Shown here: piece by piece, positions 55,903 through 64,000 of the stretch
Layout: every line of letters begins with the position of its first letter
Numbering within the stretch: position 1 is the first letter of the stretch
Assembly: GCF_003258605.2 (NCBI RefSeq)
Contig: NZ_CP031264.1
Span: forward strand, 5,580,001 to 5,644,000
Length of the DNA: 64,000 bases
Direction: 5' to 3'
Source: Peterkaempfera bronchialis
Lineage (GTDB): Bacteria; Actinomycetota; Actinomycetes; Streptomycetales; Streptomycetaceae
The notes under the pieces: generated by a model
What the model saw: the letters and a program-made list of their open reading frames with translations, nothing else
The model's database searches: none
Told to the model about the DNA's origin: nothing
Position numbers and translations under genes: made by a program

Positions 55903-56913
55903 ATGAAGCAGGCAGCGACCGGGGCACTGCTGGGGCTCGCGATCGGGGACGCCATGGGCTTCCCCACCGAGTTCGAGGAGATCGAGGACATCGCAGCGCG
56001 CTGCCCCGACTGGCGGCAGCTGCGACTGCCCGGGCGTGCCCTGGTCACCGACGACACCCAGATGACGCTCGCCCTGGCACGCGGCCTCCGCGCGGCCCTC
56101 GAACGCGGCCCGCTCACCCCGAGCCGGCTGGCCGCGCCCGTCCGCGAGGAGTACGTCGCCTGGTGGCGCTCCCCGGAGAACAACCGCGCCCCCGGCCAGA
56201 CCTGCCTCAAGGCGTGCTGGCTGCTCAGCAGGGACGACCGGCCCTGGCAGGAGTCCAGCCAGGTCGGCTCCAAGGGGTGCGGCGCCAATATGCGCGTCGC
56301 CCCGCTCGGCCTGGTCCCCGGCCTGAGCCCCGAGGAGCGCTCCGGCGCCGCCCAGTTTCAGTCCGCGCTCACCCACGGCCACCCCACCGCCCTCGCCGCG
56401 AGCGACCTCACCGCCCATGCGGTGCACCTGCTGGCATGCGGCGCGGCCCCGAGCGACCTGGTCGGACTGCTGCGCGCGTACGCCGGCCGGAACCGCACCC
56501 ACTACCCCCGCCCCTGGCTGGGCGACCTCGCCGAGCGGGCCCACGACCACTCGCCGGAGGAGTTCGCCGAGCGGGGCTGGGACGAGTGCCTGGCGGCGCT
56601 GGACCGGCTGGACGCCGCCCTGGCCGACCCCGCCCCCGACGCCGACCCCTGCCTCGCCACCGGAGAGGGCTGGATCGCCGAGGAAGCGCTTGCCACCGCC
56701 CTGCTCTGCTTCCTGCTCTTCCCCGACGATCCGCAGACCGCCGTCCGCCGCGCCGCCTATTCCTCCGGCGACTCCGACTCCCTCGCCTGCCTCACCGGAG
56801 CGTTCGCCGGAGCCCACCACGGCGCCGGGGCATGGCCGAGGGAGTGGGTGCACGCCATCGAGTACCGGGACGAGCTGCTGGCCTTCGGCGCACTCTGGGA
56901 CACGAACGGATAG
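55903..56913 (+). CDS. ADP-ribosylglycohydrolase family protein
   Basis: 336 aa. It shows GALLGLAIGDAMGFPTEFEEI at the N-terminus, VTDDTQMTLALARG with the metal-binding Asp pair, and the late SSGDSDSLACLTGAFAGAHHG motif. These are the di-magnesium binding residues of DraG-type ADP-ribosyl hydrolases. It removes ADP-ribose from a protein or small molecule, target unknown. It is divergent from the DUF952 gene and followed by a long tandem-repeat array. Confidence 0.92.
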   Translation: MKQAATGALLGLAIGDAMGFPTEFEEIEDIAARCPDWRQLRLPGRALVTDDTQMTLALARGLRAALERGPLTPSRLAAPVREEYVAWWRSPENNRAPGQTCLKACWLLSRDDRPWQESSQVGSKGCGANMRVAPLGLVPGLSPEERSGAAQFQSALTHGHPTALAASDLTAHAVHLLACGAAPSDLVGLLRAYAGRNRTHYPRPWLGDLAERAHDHSPEEFAERGWDECLAALDRLDAALADPAPDADPCLATGEGWIAEEALATALLCFLLFPDDPQTAVRRAAYSSGDSDSLACLTGAFAGAHHGAGAWPREWVHAIEYRDELLAFGALWDTNG

Positions 56914-56949
56914 ACCGGCATCTCATCCCTCGGACCCCGGATCCCGAAT

Positions 56950-57545
56950 GCCGACCTCCGCCGTGCCGCCTGGCAGCCGCTCGCATCAGGCCGCCTCGCT
57001 CCCGGGTATCCGTCGGCGGGCGGGGCAACCAGTGCCGCGCCTGCTGACCTGGCACGTCCCCTGTCCGCCGCGTGACCCCGGGCCGCCGTCTGCCGTGCCG
57101 CCTGGCAGCCGCTCGCATCCGGCCGCCTCGTTCCCGGGTATCCGTCGGCGGGCGGGGCAACCAGTGCCGCGCCTGCTGACCTGGCACGCCTCCCGTTCGC
57201 CGCGTGACCCCGGGCCGCCGTCTGCCGTGCCGCTTTGCGGCCGCTCGCATCCGGCCGCCTGGTTCCCCGGGTATCCGTCGGCGGGCGGGGCAACCAGTGC
57301 TGGGCCCGTTGACCTGGCACGCCCCCTGTCCGTCGCGTAATCCCGGGCCGCCGTCTGCCGTGCCGCCTGGCAGCCGCTCGCACCAGGCCGCCTCGCTTCC
57401 GGGTATCCGTCGGCGGGCGGGGCAACCAGTGCCGCGCCTGCTGACCTGGCACGCCCCTCGTCCGCCGCGTAATCCCGGCCCGCCGTCTGCCGTGTCGCCT
57501 GGCAGCCGCTCGCACCAGGCCACCCCGCTCCCGACCAATCACCGC
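56950..57545. repeat. 132-bp tandem repeat array, about 4.5 copies
   Basis: The marker GTATCCGTCGGCGGGCGGGG begins at 57006, 57138, 57271 and 57403, giving periods of 132, 133 and 132 bp. A fifth, truncated unit (TGGCAGCCGCTCGCACCAGG) follows from about 57490. Units abut directly, are about 90 percent alike, and include ACCAGTGCCGCGCC(T)GCTGACCTGGC with short GTGCC/GGCAC complementarity. No protein family is recognised in any frame. The array fills the gap between the ADP-ribosylglycohydrolase and tyrA. Confidence 0.9.
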
Positions 57546-57766
57546 CCAACGAGGCACTAGCCTTGGCGCAGCCGCCCGGAGCGGGATGCCGGGCGGCGTG
57601 AACCGGAGGGTCGGGCGGGGCCTGCGCAGCCGCCCGGCCGCCGGTCCCGGACAGCCGCCGGTCCGATCCGGCACAGCGGAGGCCCCGGACCCGGCAGAAT
57701 GGACCCCGTGGCCCGAGCCGACCGGCCGGGCCCGCCCGCGACCGCCTTCCAGGGACGTACACCGCC

Positions 57767-58852
57767 ATGCGCACAGTCGCCGTCGTCGGCACCGGACTGA
57801 TCGGCACCTCCGCCGCCCTCGCCCTGTCGGCGCGCGGCATCGCCGTCCACCTTGAGGACGCCGACCACGACGCCGCCCGAACCGCAGCCGCGCTCGGCGC
57901 CGGCACCGTGGAACCCGCCGAGGGCCCGGTCGACCTGGCCGTCATCGCGGTGCCCCCGGCCCTCGTCGGCCCGGTGCTCGCCGACTGCCAGCAGCGCGGC
58001 CTGGCCCGCTGCTACACGGACGTCGCCAGCGTGAAGTCCGGCCCGCGCGCCGACATCGCCGCCCTCGGCCTGGACACCACCCACTACATCGGCAGCCACC
58101 CCATGGCCGGTCGCGAGATCTCCGGGCCGCTCGCCGGACGCGCCGACCTCTTCGAGGGCCGCCCCTGGGTGCTCACCCCCACCCCCGACACCGACACCGA
58201 CACCCTCAACGCCGCCCTGGAACTGGTGGCCCTCTGCGGCGCCGTGCCGGTGGTCATGGACGCGGCGGCCCACGACCGCGCCGTCGCCCTGGTCTCGCAC
58301 ACGCCGCAGCTGGTCTCCTCGCTGGTCGCCGCCCGGCTTGAGCACGCCGAGGAGACCGCCGTACGCCTCTCCGGCCAGGGCGTCCGCGATGTGACCCGGA
58401 TCGCCGCCTCCGACCCCCGGATGTGGATCGACATCCTCAGCGCCAACGCGGGCGTGGTCGCCGACATCCTGGAGGACGTCGCCGCCGACCTCGGCGAGAC
58501 CGTCGCCGCGCTGCGCTCCCTCCAGGCCGCCGACGAGGCCAAGCGGCGGGAGGGCGCGCAGGGCATCACCGAGGTGATGCGGCGCGGCAACGCCGGCCAG
58601 GCCCGCATCCCCGGCAAGCACGGCGCCCCGCCCACCCGCTATGCCACCGTGGCCGTCCTCATCGGCGACCAGCCCGGTGAGCTGGCCCGCCTCTTCGGCG
58701 ACGCCGGCCGGGCCGGGGTCAACATCGAGGACATCGCCATCGAGCACTCCACCGGCCAGCAGGCCGGCCTGGTGCAGCTCTCCGTCGCACCGTCCGCCGC
58801 CACCGGCCTCACCGCCGCGCTGCGCGAGCGCGGCTGGAGCGTACGGGACTGA
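57767..58852 (+). CDS. tyrA: Prephenate dehydrogenase
   Basis: 361 aa. A Rossmann motif at the start (VAVVGTGLIGTSAALAL), TDVASVKSG, the substrate site GSHPMAGREISGP, and ALVSHTPQLVSSLVA are diagnostic. The C-terminal 75 residues (ATVAVLIGDQPGELARLFGDAGRAGVNIEDIAIEHS) form an ACT domain for amino-acid feedback. It makes 4-hydroxyphenylpyruvate for tyrosine. It begins a conserved block with cmk, the acyltransferase and der. Confidence 0.95.
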   Translation: MRTVAVVGTGLIGTSAALALSARGIAVHLEDADHDAARTAAALGAGTVEPAEGPVDLAVIAVPPALVGPVLADCQQRGLARCYTDVASVKSGPRADIAALGLDTTHYIGSHPMAGREISGPLAGRADLFEGRPWVLTPTPDTDTDTLNAALELVALCGAVPVVMDAAAHDRAVALVSHTPQLVSSLVAARLEHAEETAVRLSGQGVRDVTRIAASDPRMWIDILSANAGVVADILEDVAADLGETVAALRSLQAADEAKRREGAQGITEVMRRGNAGQARIPGKHGAPPTRYATVAVLIGDQPGELARLFGDAGRAGVNIEDIAIEHSTGQQAGLVQLSVAPSAATGLTAALRERGWSVRD

Positions 58853-58933
58853 CCGGTCGCGGTCCGGAGGCCGTCCGCGGTCGACTAACCTTGAGGGGAA
58901 TCCCCGCCACCCCGTCGCGAAGAGAGGTCCCCC

Positions 58934-59656
58934 GTGGAAACTGCCGGCCGAGCGAGCGCCCCGGTCGTCGTCGCCATCGACGGACCCTCGGGTTCGGGCA
59001 AGTCCACCGTCTCCCGCGCCGTGGCCGCCCGCCTCGGGCTCAGCTTCCTCGACACCGGTGCCATGTACCGGGCCATGACCTGGTGGATGCTGGCCAACGA
59101 GATCGACGTGGAGGACGCCGACGCGGTGGCCACCGTCTGCACCAAGCCGGTGATCGTCTCCGGTACGGACGCCGCGGGCCCCACCATCACGGTGGACGGC
59201 CAGGACGTCTCCGGCCCGATCCGGGGCCCCCAGGTCACCTCCCGGGTCTCCGCCGTCGCCGCCGTGCCGGAGGTCCGCACCCGGCTGGTGGAGCTCCAGC
59301 GCGCCTCCGCCGACGCCGCCGAGCGCGGCATCGTCGCCGAGGGCCGCGACATGGGCACCGTGGTCTTCCCGCGCGCCACCGTCAAGATCTTCCTCACCGC
59401 CTCCCAGGAGGCCCGGGCCGCCCGCCGCGCCGCCGAGCTGCGCGCCAAGGGCGTGGACGAGGCCACCATCGCGGCCATGGCCGCCGACCTGGGCCGCCGC
59501 GACGCCGCCGACTCCTCCCGCAGGACCGCGCCGCTCGCCAAGGCCGACGACGCCGTGGCGGTGGACACCAGCGACATGACCCTGGAGCAGGTCATAGACC
59601 ACGTCGTGGACCTGGTACAGGCCCGCGCACCCCGTGCGGTGGCGACCGCCGGGTGA
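58934..59656 (+). CDS. cmk: Cytidylate kinase
   Basis: 240 aa. P-loop DGPSGSGKSTVSRAVA, FLDTGAMYRAMTWW, and VAEGRDMGTVVFPRATVKIFL are the standard motifs. It phosphorylates CMP and dCMP with ATP. GTG 58934 follows AGAGAGG. The stop overlaps the next gene. Confidence 0.95.
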   Translation: METAGRASAPVVVAIDGPSGSGKSTVSRAVAARLGLSFLDTGAMYRAMTWWMLANEIDVEDADAVATVCTKPVIVSGTDAAGPTITVDGQDVSGPIRGPQVTSRVSAVAAVPEVRTRLVELQRASADAAERGIVAEGRDMGTVVFPRATVKIFLTASQEARAARRAAELRAKGVDEATIAAMAADLGRRDAADSSRRTAPLAKADDAVAVDTSDMTLEQVIDHVVDLVQARAPRAVATAG

Positions 59657-60366
59657 GCAGCACCGACCACGGAGAGGCCCCGCGTCAGGCCGTCCCGCGC
59701 CGGGCCGGCCGCTCCGCCGACACCCCGTACCGTCCCACCGAGCGCGGCGCCGCCGTGGGCCGCCGCATCGGCATCGCCCTCGCCCGCACCGGCTGGCGGG
59801 TCCGGGTGCTGGGCGGCTGGCGGGTGCCCGTCGCCGGGCCGGTGATCCTGGCCGCCAACCACGCCAACCTGGTGGACGGCCCGCTGCTGATGGGAATGTC
59901 CCCGCGCCCGACGCACTTCCTGGTCAAGGAGGAGATGTTCAGCGGGCCGGTCGGCGCCGTGCTGCGCGGGGTCGGCCAGATCCCGGTGCAGCGCCGCAGC
60001 GCCGACCGCACCGCCATCGGCTCCGCCCTGGAGGTGCTGAAGGACGGCGGCGTGCTGGGCGTCTTCCCCGAGGGCACCCGTGGCGACGGCGACTTCGCCC
60101 AGGTGCAGGGCGGCCTGGCGTACCTGGCGCTGCGCTCCGGCGCCCCCGTGGTCCCGGTGGCCGTCTTCGGCACCGGCGAGCGCGGCCGCACCCTGGGCGC
60201 GATCCCGCCGCTGCGCGGCCGGATCGACGTCGTCTTCGGCGACCCCTTCGACGCGGGCGACGGCTCGCGGCTGCGCACCCGCAAGGCCATGCAGGAGGCA
60301 TCCGAGCGGGTCCGCACCCGGCTGGCCGGCCATCTCGCGCAGGCGCGGGAGCTGACCGGCCGCTGA
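59653..60366 (+). CDS. 1-acylglycerol-3-phosphate acyltransferase-like protein (PlsC family)
   Basis: 237 aa from GTG 59653, which overlaps the cmk stop (GTGA). The acyltransferase block [13 protein letters not shown] contains the H-x4-D pair as HANLVD; block III is [11 protein letters not shown]. It probably adds the second acyl chain in phospholipid synthesis at the membrane. Translational coupling to cmk and placement before der are conserved in streptomycetes. Confidence 0.93.
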   Translation: MSSTDHGEAPRQAVPRRAGRSADTPYRPTERGAAVGRRIGIALARTGWRVRVLGGWRVPVAGPVILAANHANLVDGPLLMGMSPRPTHFLVKEEMFSGPVGAVLRGVGQIPVQRRSADRTAIGSALEVLKDGGVLGVFPEGTRGDGDFAQVQGGLAYLALRSGAPVVPVAVFGTGERGRTLGAIPPLRGRIDVVFGDPFDAGDGSRLRTRKAMQEASERVRTRLAGHLAQARELTGR

Positions 60367-60451
60367 CCCCCCGACTTCCGCGCCCGCGACACCCCGCGCG
60401 GCGCACCCTTCGGCCCCCGGGCCGGACCGATGGACGAAAGACGGCACTGGA

Positions 60452-61924
60452 ATGAGCAACGAGAACACCGCCGCTTCGGAGGCGGGCGCCTTCGAGCACG
60501 GTGAGCTGGACGCGGCGGAGTACGCCGAGTTCATGGAGCTGGCCGCCGAGGAGGGCTTCGACGCCGAGGACGTCGACCGCGACCTCGCCGCAGCCGGCCA
60601 TGGCCCGCTCCCGGTGCTCGCCGTCGTCGGCCGCCCCAATGTCGGCAAGTCGACCCTGGTGAACCGGATCATCGGCCGCCGCGAGGCGGTCGTCGAGGAC
60701 CGGCCCGGCGTCACCCGCGACCGGGTCAGCTACGAGGCCACCTGGAACGGCCGCCGCTTCAAGCTGGTCGACACCGGCGGCTGGGAGGTGGACGTGCTCG
60801 GCATCGACGCCGCCGTCGCCGCCCAGGCCGAGTTCGGCATCGAGACCGCCGACGCGGTGCTCTTCGTGGTCGACGCCACCGTCGGCCCCACCGACACCGA
60901 CGAGGCCCTGGTCAAGCTGCTGCGCCGGTCCGGCAAGCCGGTGGTGCTCTGCGCCAACAAGGTCGACGGCCCCTCCACCGAGGCCGACGCCGCCATGCTC
61001 TGGTCGCTGGGCCTCGGCGAGCCCTTCCCCGTCTCCGCGCTGCACGGCCGCGGCTCCGGCGACCTGCTGGACGCCGTGATGGAGGCCCTTCCCGAGGCCC
61101 CGCCGCAGACCTTCGGCGTCGCGCTCGGCGGCCCCCGCCGGGTCGCCCTGCTCGGCCGCCCCAACGTCGGCAAGTCCAGCCTGCTCAACCAGGTGGCCGG
61201 CGAGGAGCGGGTCGTCGTCAACGAGATCGCCGGCACCACCCGCGACCCGGTCGACGAGCTGATCGAACTCGGCGGCCAGACCTGGAAGTTCGTCGACACC
61301 GCCGGTATCCGCCGCCGGGTCCACCTCACCGAGGGCGCCGACTTCTACGCCTCGCTGCGCACCGCCTCCGCCCTGGAGAAGGCCGAGGTCGCGGTGATCC
61401 TGATCGACGCCAGCGAGACCCTCGCCGAGCAGGACACCCGCATCATCACCATGGCGGTCGAGGCCGGGCGTGCCGTGGTCATCGCCTACAACAAGTGGGA
61501 CCTGCTGGACGAGGAGCGCCGCTACTACCTGGAGCGGGAGATCGAGAAGGACCTGGTCCAGGTCCGCTGGGCGCCCCGGGTCAATGTCTCCGCCCGTACC
61601 GGCCGCCACATGGAGAAGCTGGTCCCGGCCATCGAGACCGCGCTGGAGGGCTGGGAGACCCGGGTGCCCACCGGCAAGCTCAACTCCTTCCTCGGCGAGC
61701 TGGTGGCCGCCCACCCGCACCCCATCCGGGGCGGCAAGCAGCCGCGCATCCTCTTCGGCACCCAGGCCGGTACCCGGCCGCCGCGCTTTGTGCTCTTCGC
61801 CTCCGGCTTCCTGGAGGCCGGCTACCGCCGCTTTGTCGAGCGGCGGCTGCGCGAGGAGTTCGGCTTCGCCGGCACCCCGATCTCCATCTCGGTGCGGGTC
61901 CGGGAGAAGCGCCGCAGGAAGTAG
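60452..61924 (+). CDS. der: Ribosome assembly GTPase Der
   Basis: 490 aa with two GTPase domains: P-loops [16 protein letters not shown] and [20 protein letters not shown] and DTAG switches, and NKVD and NKWD specificity motifs, then a KH-like C-terminal domain ending RVREKRRRK. An acidic N-terminal extension of about 55 residues ([18 protein letters not shown]) is typical for actinobacteria. It helps 50S subunit assembly. Confidence 0.96.
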   Translation: MSNENTAASEAGAFEHGELDAAEYAEFMELAAEEGFDAEDVDRDLAAAGHGPLPVLAVVGRPNVGKSTLVNRIIGRREAVVEDRPGVTRDRVSYEATWNGRRFKLVDTGGWEVDVLGIDAAVAAQAEFGIETADAVLFVVDATVGPTDTDEALVKLLRRSGKPVVLCANKVDGPSTEADAAMLWSLGLGEPFPVSALHGRGSGDLLDAVMEALPEAPPQTFGVALGGPRRVALLGRPNVGKSSLLNQVAGEERVVVNEIAGTTRDPVDELIELGGQTWKFVDTAGIRRRVHLTEGADFYASLRTASALEKAEVAVILIDASETLAEQDTRIITMAVEAGRAVVIAYNKWDLLDEERRYYLEREIEKDLVQVRWAPRVNVSARTGRHMEKLVPAIETALEGWETRVPTGKLNSFLGELVAAHPHPIRGGKQPRILFGTQAGTRPPRFVLFASGFLEAGYRRFVERRLREEFGFAGTPISISVRVREKRRRK

Positions 61925-61928
61925 CGGG

Positions 61929-61979
61929 AGGGCCCCGGCCCCGCCCCGCTCGGGGGTGCGGGGGCGGGGCCGGGGCCCT
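61929..61979. terminator. Strong bidirectional terminator after der
   Basis: A 19-bp perfect inverted repeat (arms 61929-61947 and 61961-61979, beginning AGGGCCCCGGCC) with a 13-nt loop lies between the convergent der and hypothetical genes. Confidence 0.92.
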
Positions 61980-62012
61980 CACGGCGCTGCGGTCACATGG
62001 CCGGGGGTCCGC

Positions 62013-62456
62013 TCAGGGGCGGATACCGGAACGCCCGGGCGGCAGCGACAGCATGCCCCGGTGCCGCCCACCCGGGCCGCGCCCCTGGGACGGCGGAATG
62101 TGCCCGACGGGCATCCAGCCGCCCCCCTGGGCCGGGCCGGAGGGCGGCGGCGCCCCATGCTGATGCCCCTGCGCGAAGTGCGGCGCGGCATAGCCGTGCC
62201 CGCCGTGGGTGTAGTCCGGCTGCTGCTCCACCCGGGCGCCGTACGGCCGCCGCAGGCCGAAGCCGACGAACGCCAGGTCCTCCTCCCCGGACCGGTCACC
62301 GGGCAGCGCCCGGAACAGCCGCCGGTACTCGGCGTACAGGGCGTCGTAAATGGGGGTGGCGGAGACGGGGTACTCCGCCTCGTACGCCGGCCGCATGCTG
62401 GGGATCACATGGGAACCGGCCTGCCGGAGGGAGGGGGAGGGGTCATAGGTCTGCAC
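62013..62456 (-). CDS. Conserved hypothetical actinobacterial protein
   Basis: 147 aa. The N-terminal half (PSMRPAYEAEYPVSATPIYDALYAEYRRLFRALPGDRSGEEDLAFVGFG) looks like a folded conserved segment, and the rest is Gly/Pro/His-rich and probably disordered. GTG 62456 is not preceded by a clear ribosome site; ATG 62396 within the conserved segment is a possible later start. I do not recognise a function. It converges on der and sits 86 nt after the next minus-strand gene. Confidence 0.7.
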   Translation of the reverse strand: MQTYDPSPSLRQAGSHVIPSMRPAYEAEYPVSATPIYDALYAEYRRLFRALPGDRSGEEDLAFVGFGLRRPYGARVEQQPDYTHGGHGYAAPHFAQGHQHGAPPPSGPAQGGGWMPVGHIPPSQGRGPGGRHRGMLSLPPGRSGIRP

Positions 62457-62542
62457 ACACGGCCAACGACCGGGGCGCCTTCGGGATGCGGCCTGCGGGC
62501 CGGTGACCTGCGGTCACCGGCCCGCTCGGAGCAGTCGGAGGA

Positions 62543-63421
62543 TCAGGTGCCGGCCAGCGGCAGCACCGCACCGGCGAGCACGCCCTGCGCGGCGGCCCGG
62601 TCCAGGGCCTGCCGCAGCAGGTCCTCCCGGGGCTGGCTGCCGATGGTGCCGACCGGCGCGGCGTACATGTAGACCTGCGCCTGCCGGCTGGCCGCCGCCC
62701 GCCAGGTGTCCGTCACCTGCAACGGCTGGTGGGCCTGCCACCAGGCGACGGTGCCGCCGTGCGGGGCGGGCTGGAGCACCGCGTGCAGCTGGCCCAGCGC
62801 CATCAGCACCGACCAGCCGGCCAGCGGCGCGGGCGCCCGGTCCACGTCCTTCACCGTGCCGAAGCCGTGCTCCAGCAGCAGGTGCAGGAACTCGTCCTGA
62901 CCGGAGGTGCTGCCCGGCCGCCCCACCGGTACGGTCGGCTCGACCACCAGCGCCGCATGCGGGGTGTCGCCGACCAGGACCAGACCGCAGGTGATGGAGA
63001 GCACCGCGGGCTGACTGCCGTCGCCCTGCGCACCACCCGGCACCGAGGCCGAGGCGGCGACCGAACGCTGGTGCAGCTGGTGCTGCTGGTGCTGCTGGGG
63101 ATGGGGTTGGACCTGCTGCCGGTCCTGCGGCTGGGTGCCCTGCTGCCCGCCGTTGATGCTGCGCATCGCCCCGCGCAGCTGCTCCTCGGTCACCGGCACC
63201 ACCTGGGACGGGATGCAGCGGGCGTGGGCGAAGGCCAGTACGGCGGTCTCCTCGCCCATGAACAGCACGGTGCTGGTCTGCTCGCGCAGCGAGTCGCCCG
63301 GGGTGCGGCAGGACGTGCAGTCGTAGGTGTCGGGAGCGTGGCCGCCGGCGAGCAGCCGGTCGGCCTCGTCGTCGCCGATCTCGGCGCGGACCTCGTCGCT
63401 GACGTCGAGCATGCGCGGCAC
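62543..63421 (-). CDS. Conserved hypothetical protein with CxxC and Gln/His-rich linker
   Basis: About 292 aa. GTG 63421 is preferred because AGGAG lies 5 nt before it; ATG 63412 and longer forms are possible. The N-terminal part (AEIGDDEADRLLAGGHAPDTYDCTSCRTPGD) contains a single CxxC. A Gln/His-rich low-complexity linker (QPHPQQHQQHQLHQ) splits it from a second folded half (ITCGLVLVGDTPHAALVVEPT ... GWSVLMALGQLHAVLQPAP). No function is recognised. It is probably co-transcribed with the shorter hypothetical gene downstream. Confidence 0.75.
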   Translation of the reverse strand: MPRMLDVSDEVRAEIGDDEADRLLAGGHAPDTYDCTSCRTPGDSLREQTSTVLFMGEETAVLAFAHARCIPSQVVPVTEEQLRGAMRSINGGQQGTQPQDRQQVQPHPQQHQQHQLHQRSVAASASVPGGAQGDGSQPAVLSITCGLVLVGDTPHAALVVEPTVPVGRPGSTSGQDEFLHLLLEHGFGTVKDVDRAPAPLAGWSVLMALGQLHAVLQPAPHGGTVAWWQAHQPLQVTDTWRAAASRQAQVYMYAAPVGTIGSQPREDLLRQALDRAAAQGVLAGAVLPLAGT

Positions 63422-63971
63422 GGGGACTCCTCGGATCGATTCCTGGGATCGGGGCTCCGGGTGCGGATGCACCCGGCCTCAGTTCCCAACGGGCGGATGT
63501 GTCGGGAGTCACGGTTCAGCCCCCCGGTAGTCGTGAATTCGGCGCAATCCGACTGCGGAGGGTGCATCGATGCTCGCTCCTTGTCGACCCTGTGCCGGAT
63601 GTCATAGGCCGGGCGGTGTGGGTCGGGTCACACCGGGGGGCCGAGGTGGCCGAAGAATTCCGGCATAGCGCCCGCAGCGGACGGCCGGGCTAGATCATTA
63701 CCGGCGGTAACGGTCAGGTGAGCAGCAAGAACCCCGAATCGGTTGATATCGGCGCCGCTGCTTTCCTACGGTTCGTCACCGGTGCAGCGAGCACCACCCG
63801 GGTACGCCCTCCCACCCCACCGGGCAGCCATATATGAGTGGCCGTCAGGTAACCGCCGCCGGAATCCGACAGGTCGGCGGAGTGTGGCGGGGCGGCGCCG
63901 CCGCAGGCACGTCACGTCCGATGCGTGCACGGCCGACCGACCGGCTCGCCCGGGGCTGTCGAGAGGAACCC
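63422..63971. other. 550-bp gene-free interval
   Basis: No convincing coding frame or RNA gene is seen between two divergent starts. It contains a short GGTGACGAACCGT-like stretch near 63770 and the local sequence ACCGGCGGTAACGG near 63700, without clear meaning. Promoters for both flanking genes should lie here. Confidence 0.4.
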
Positions 63972-64000
63972 ATGACCGTTCGTCACGAGACCGACGCCAC
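63972..64000 (+). CDS. Start of a further gene, cut by the window end
   Basis: ATG 63972 follows GAGAGGA with 4-5 nt spacing and opens a frame MTVRHETDA that runs to the edge. Too short to identify. Confidence 0.5.

Noticed and set aside
56950-57545. CRISPR array
   Set aside because: Units of 132 bp abut directly with no unique spacers, and no cas genes are present.

Overview
The window is a very GC-rich actinobacterial segment with almost uniform G/C third positions, SARP and AraC regulators, and a conserved tyrA-cmk-plsC-like-der block. This fits a member of the Streptomycetaceae (Streptomyces, Kitasatospora or a relative). About the first 50 kb are accessory: a hybrid polyketide/non-ribosomal peptide cluster for a halogenated product. 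From about 51 kb to the end the genes are ordinary chromosome.

Region 1 (1-13.4 kb, minus strand) is one operon reading leftward out of the window. It runs SARP regulator, KSQ-AT-ACP loading module, KS-AT-DH-KR-ACP module, then an NRPS with a TubC-type docking domain, a cyclization-type domain and the start of an adenylation domain. AT motifs suggest a propionyl starter (decarboxylated methylmalonate) and one malonyl extension to an enoyl chain. The visible adenylation residues D-L-Y fit cysteine, but the cyclization motif is altered (NxxxxDxxA for DxxxxDxxS).

Region 2 (13.5-20.9 kb) holds an AraC-type regulator, an FAD monooxygenase of the polyether-epoxidase type, a DHA2 exporter on the opposite strand, a SnoaL-like protein, a flavin-dependent halogenase and a CPA2 antiporter. 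Region 3 (20.9-43.3 kb, plus strand) continues the operon: a PrnC-like halogenase, a fully reducing PKS without an N-terminal docking helix, a bimodular PKS (KS-KR-ACP-KS-AT-DH-KR-ACP), a KS-ACP protein, a type II thioesterase, a flavin reductase, and a truncated adenylation-like protein that has lost its catalytic loop. Two of the six KS-containing modules lack an AT, although the others have cis ATs. Region 4 (43.4-50.2 kb) is export and control: two MFS pumps, TetR, an MMPL pump and a transglutaminase-like protein.

Two cis-element families tie the cluster together. A leader element (core TGAGCAAYCYGGGAGATGAC) recurs about 95-180 nt upstream of the first genes of five transcription units: SARP operon, FAD monooxygenase, SnoaL/halogenase/PKS operon, adenylation-like gene and, more weakly, the transglutaminase-like gene. 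A separate 32-bp element with an invariant ACTCTAG core lies in front of all three MFS exporters and tetR, as expected for a TetR regulon.

Region 5 (50.2-64 kb) has a NUDIX hydrolase, korA-korB, a TrmB/LuxR-type regulator, a DUF952 protein, an ADP-ribosylglycohydrolase, a 132-bp tandem-repeat array, tyrA, cmk, an acyltransferase, der, and two conserved but uncharacterised proteins. I could not match the cluster to a named product. The left part of the NRPS, any later modules and any chain-releasing domain lie outside the window.
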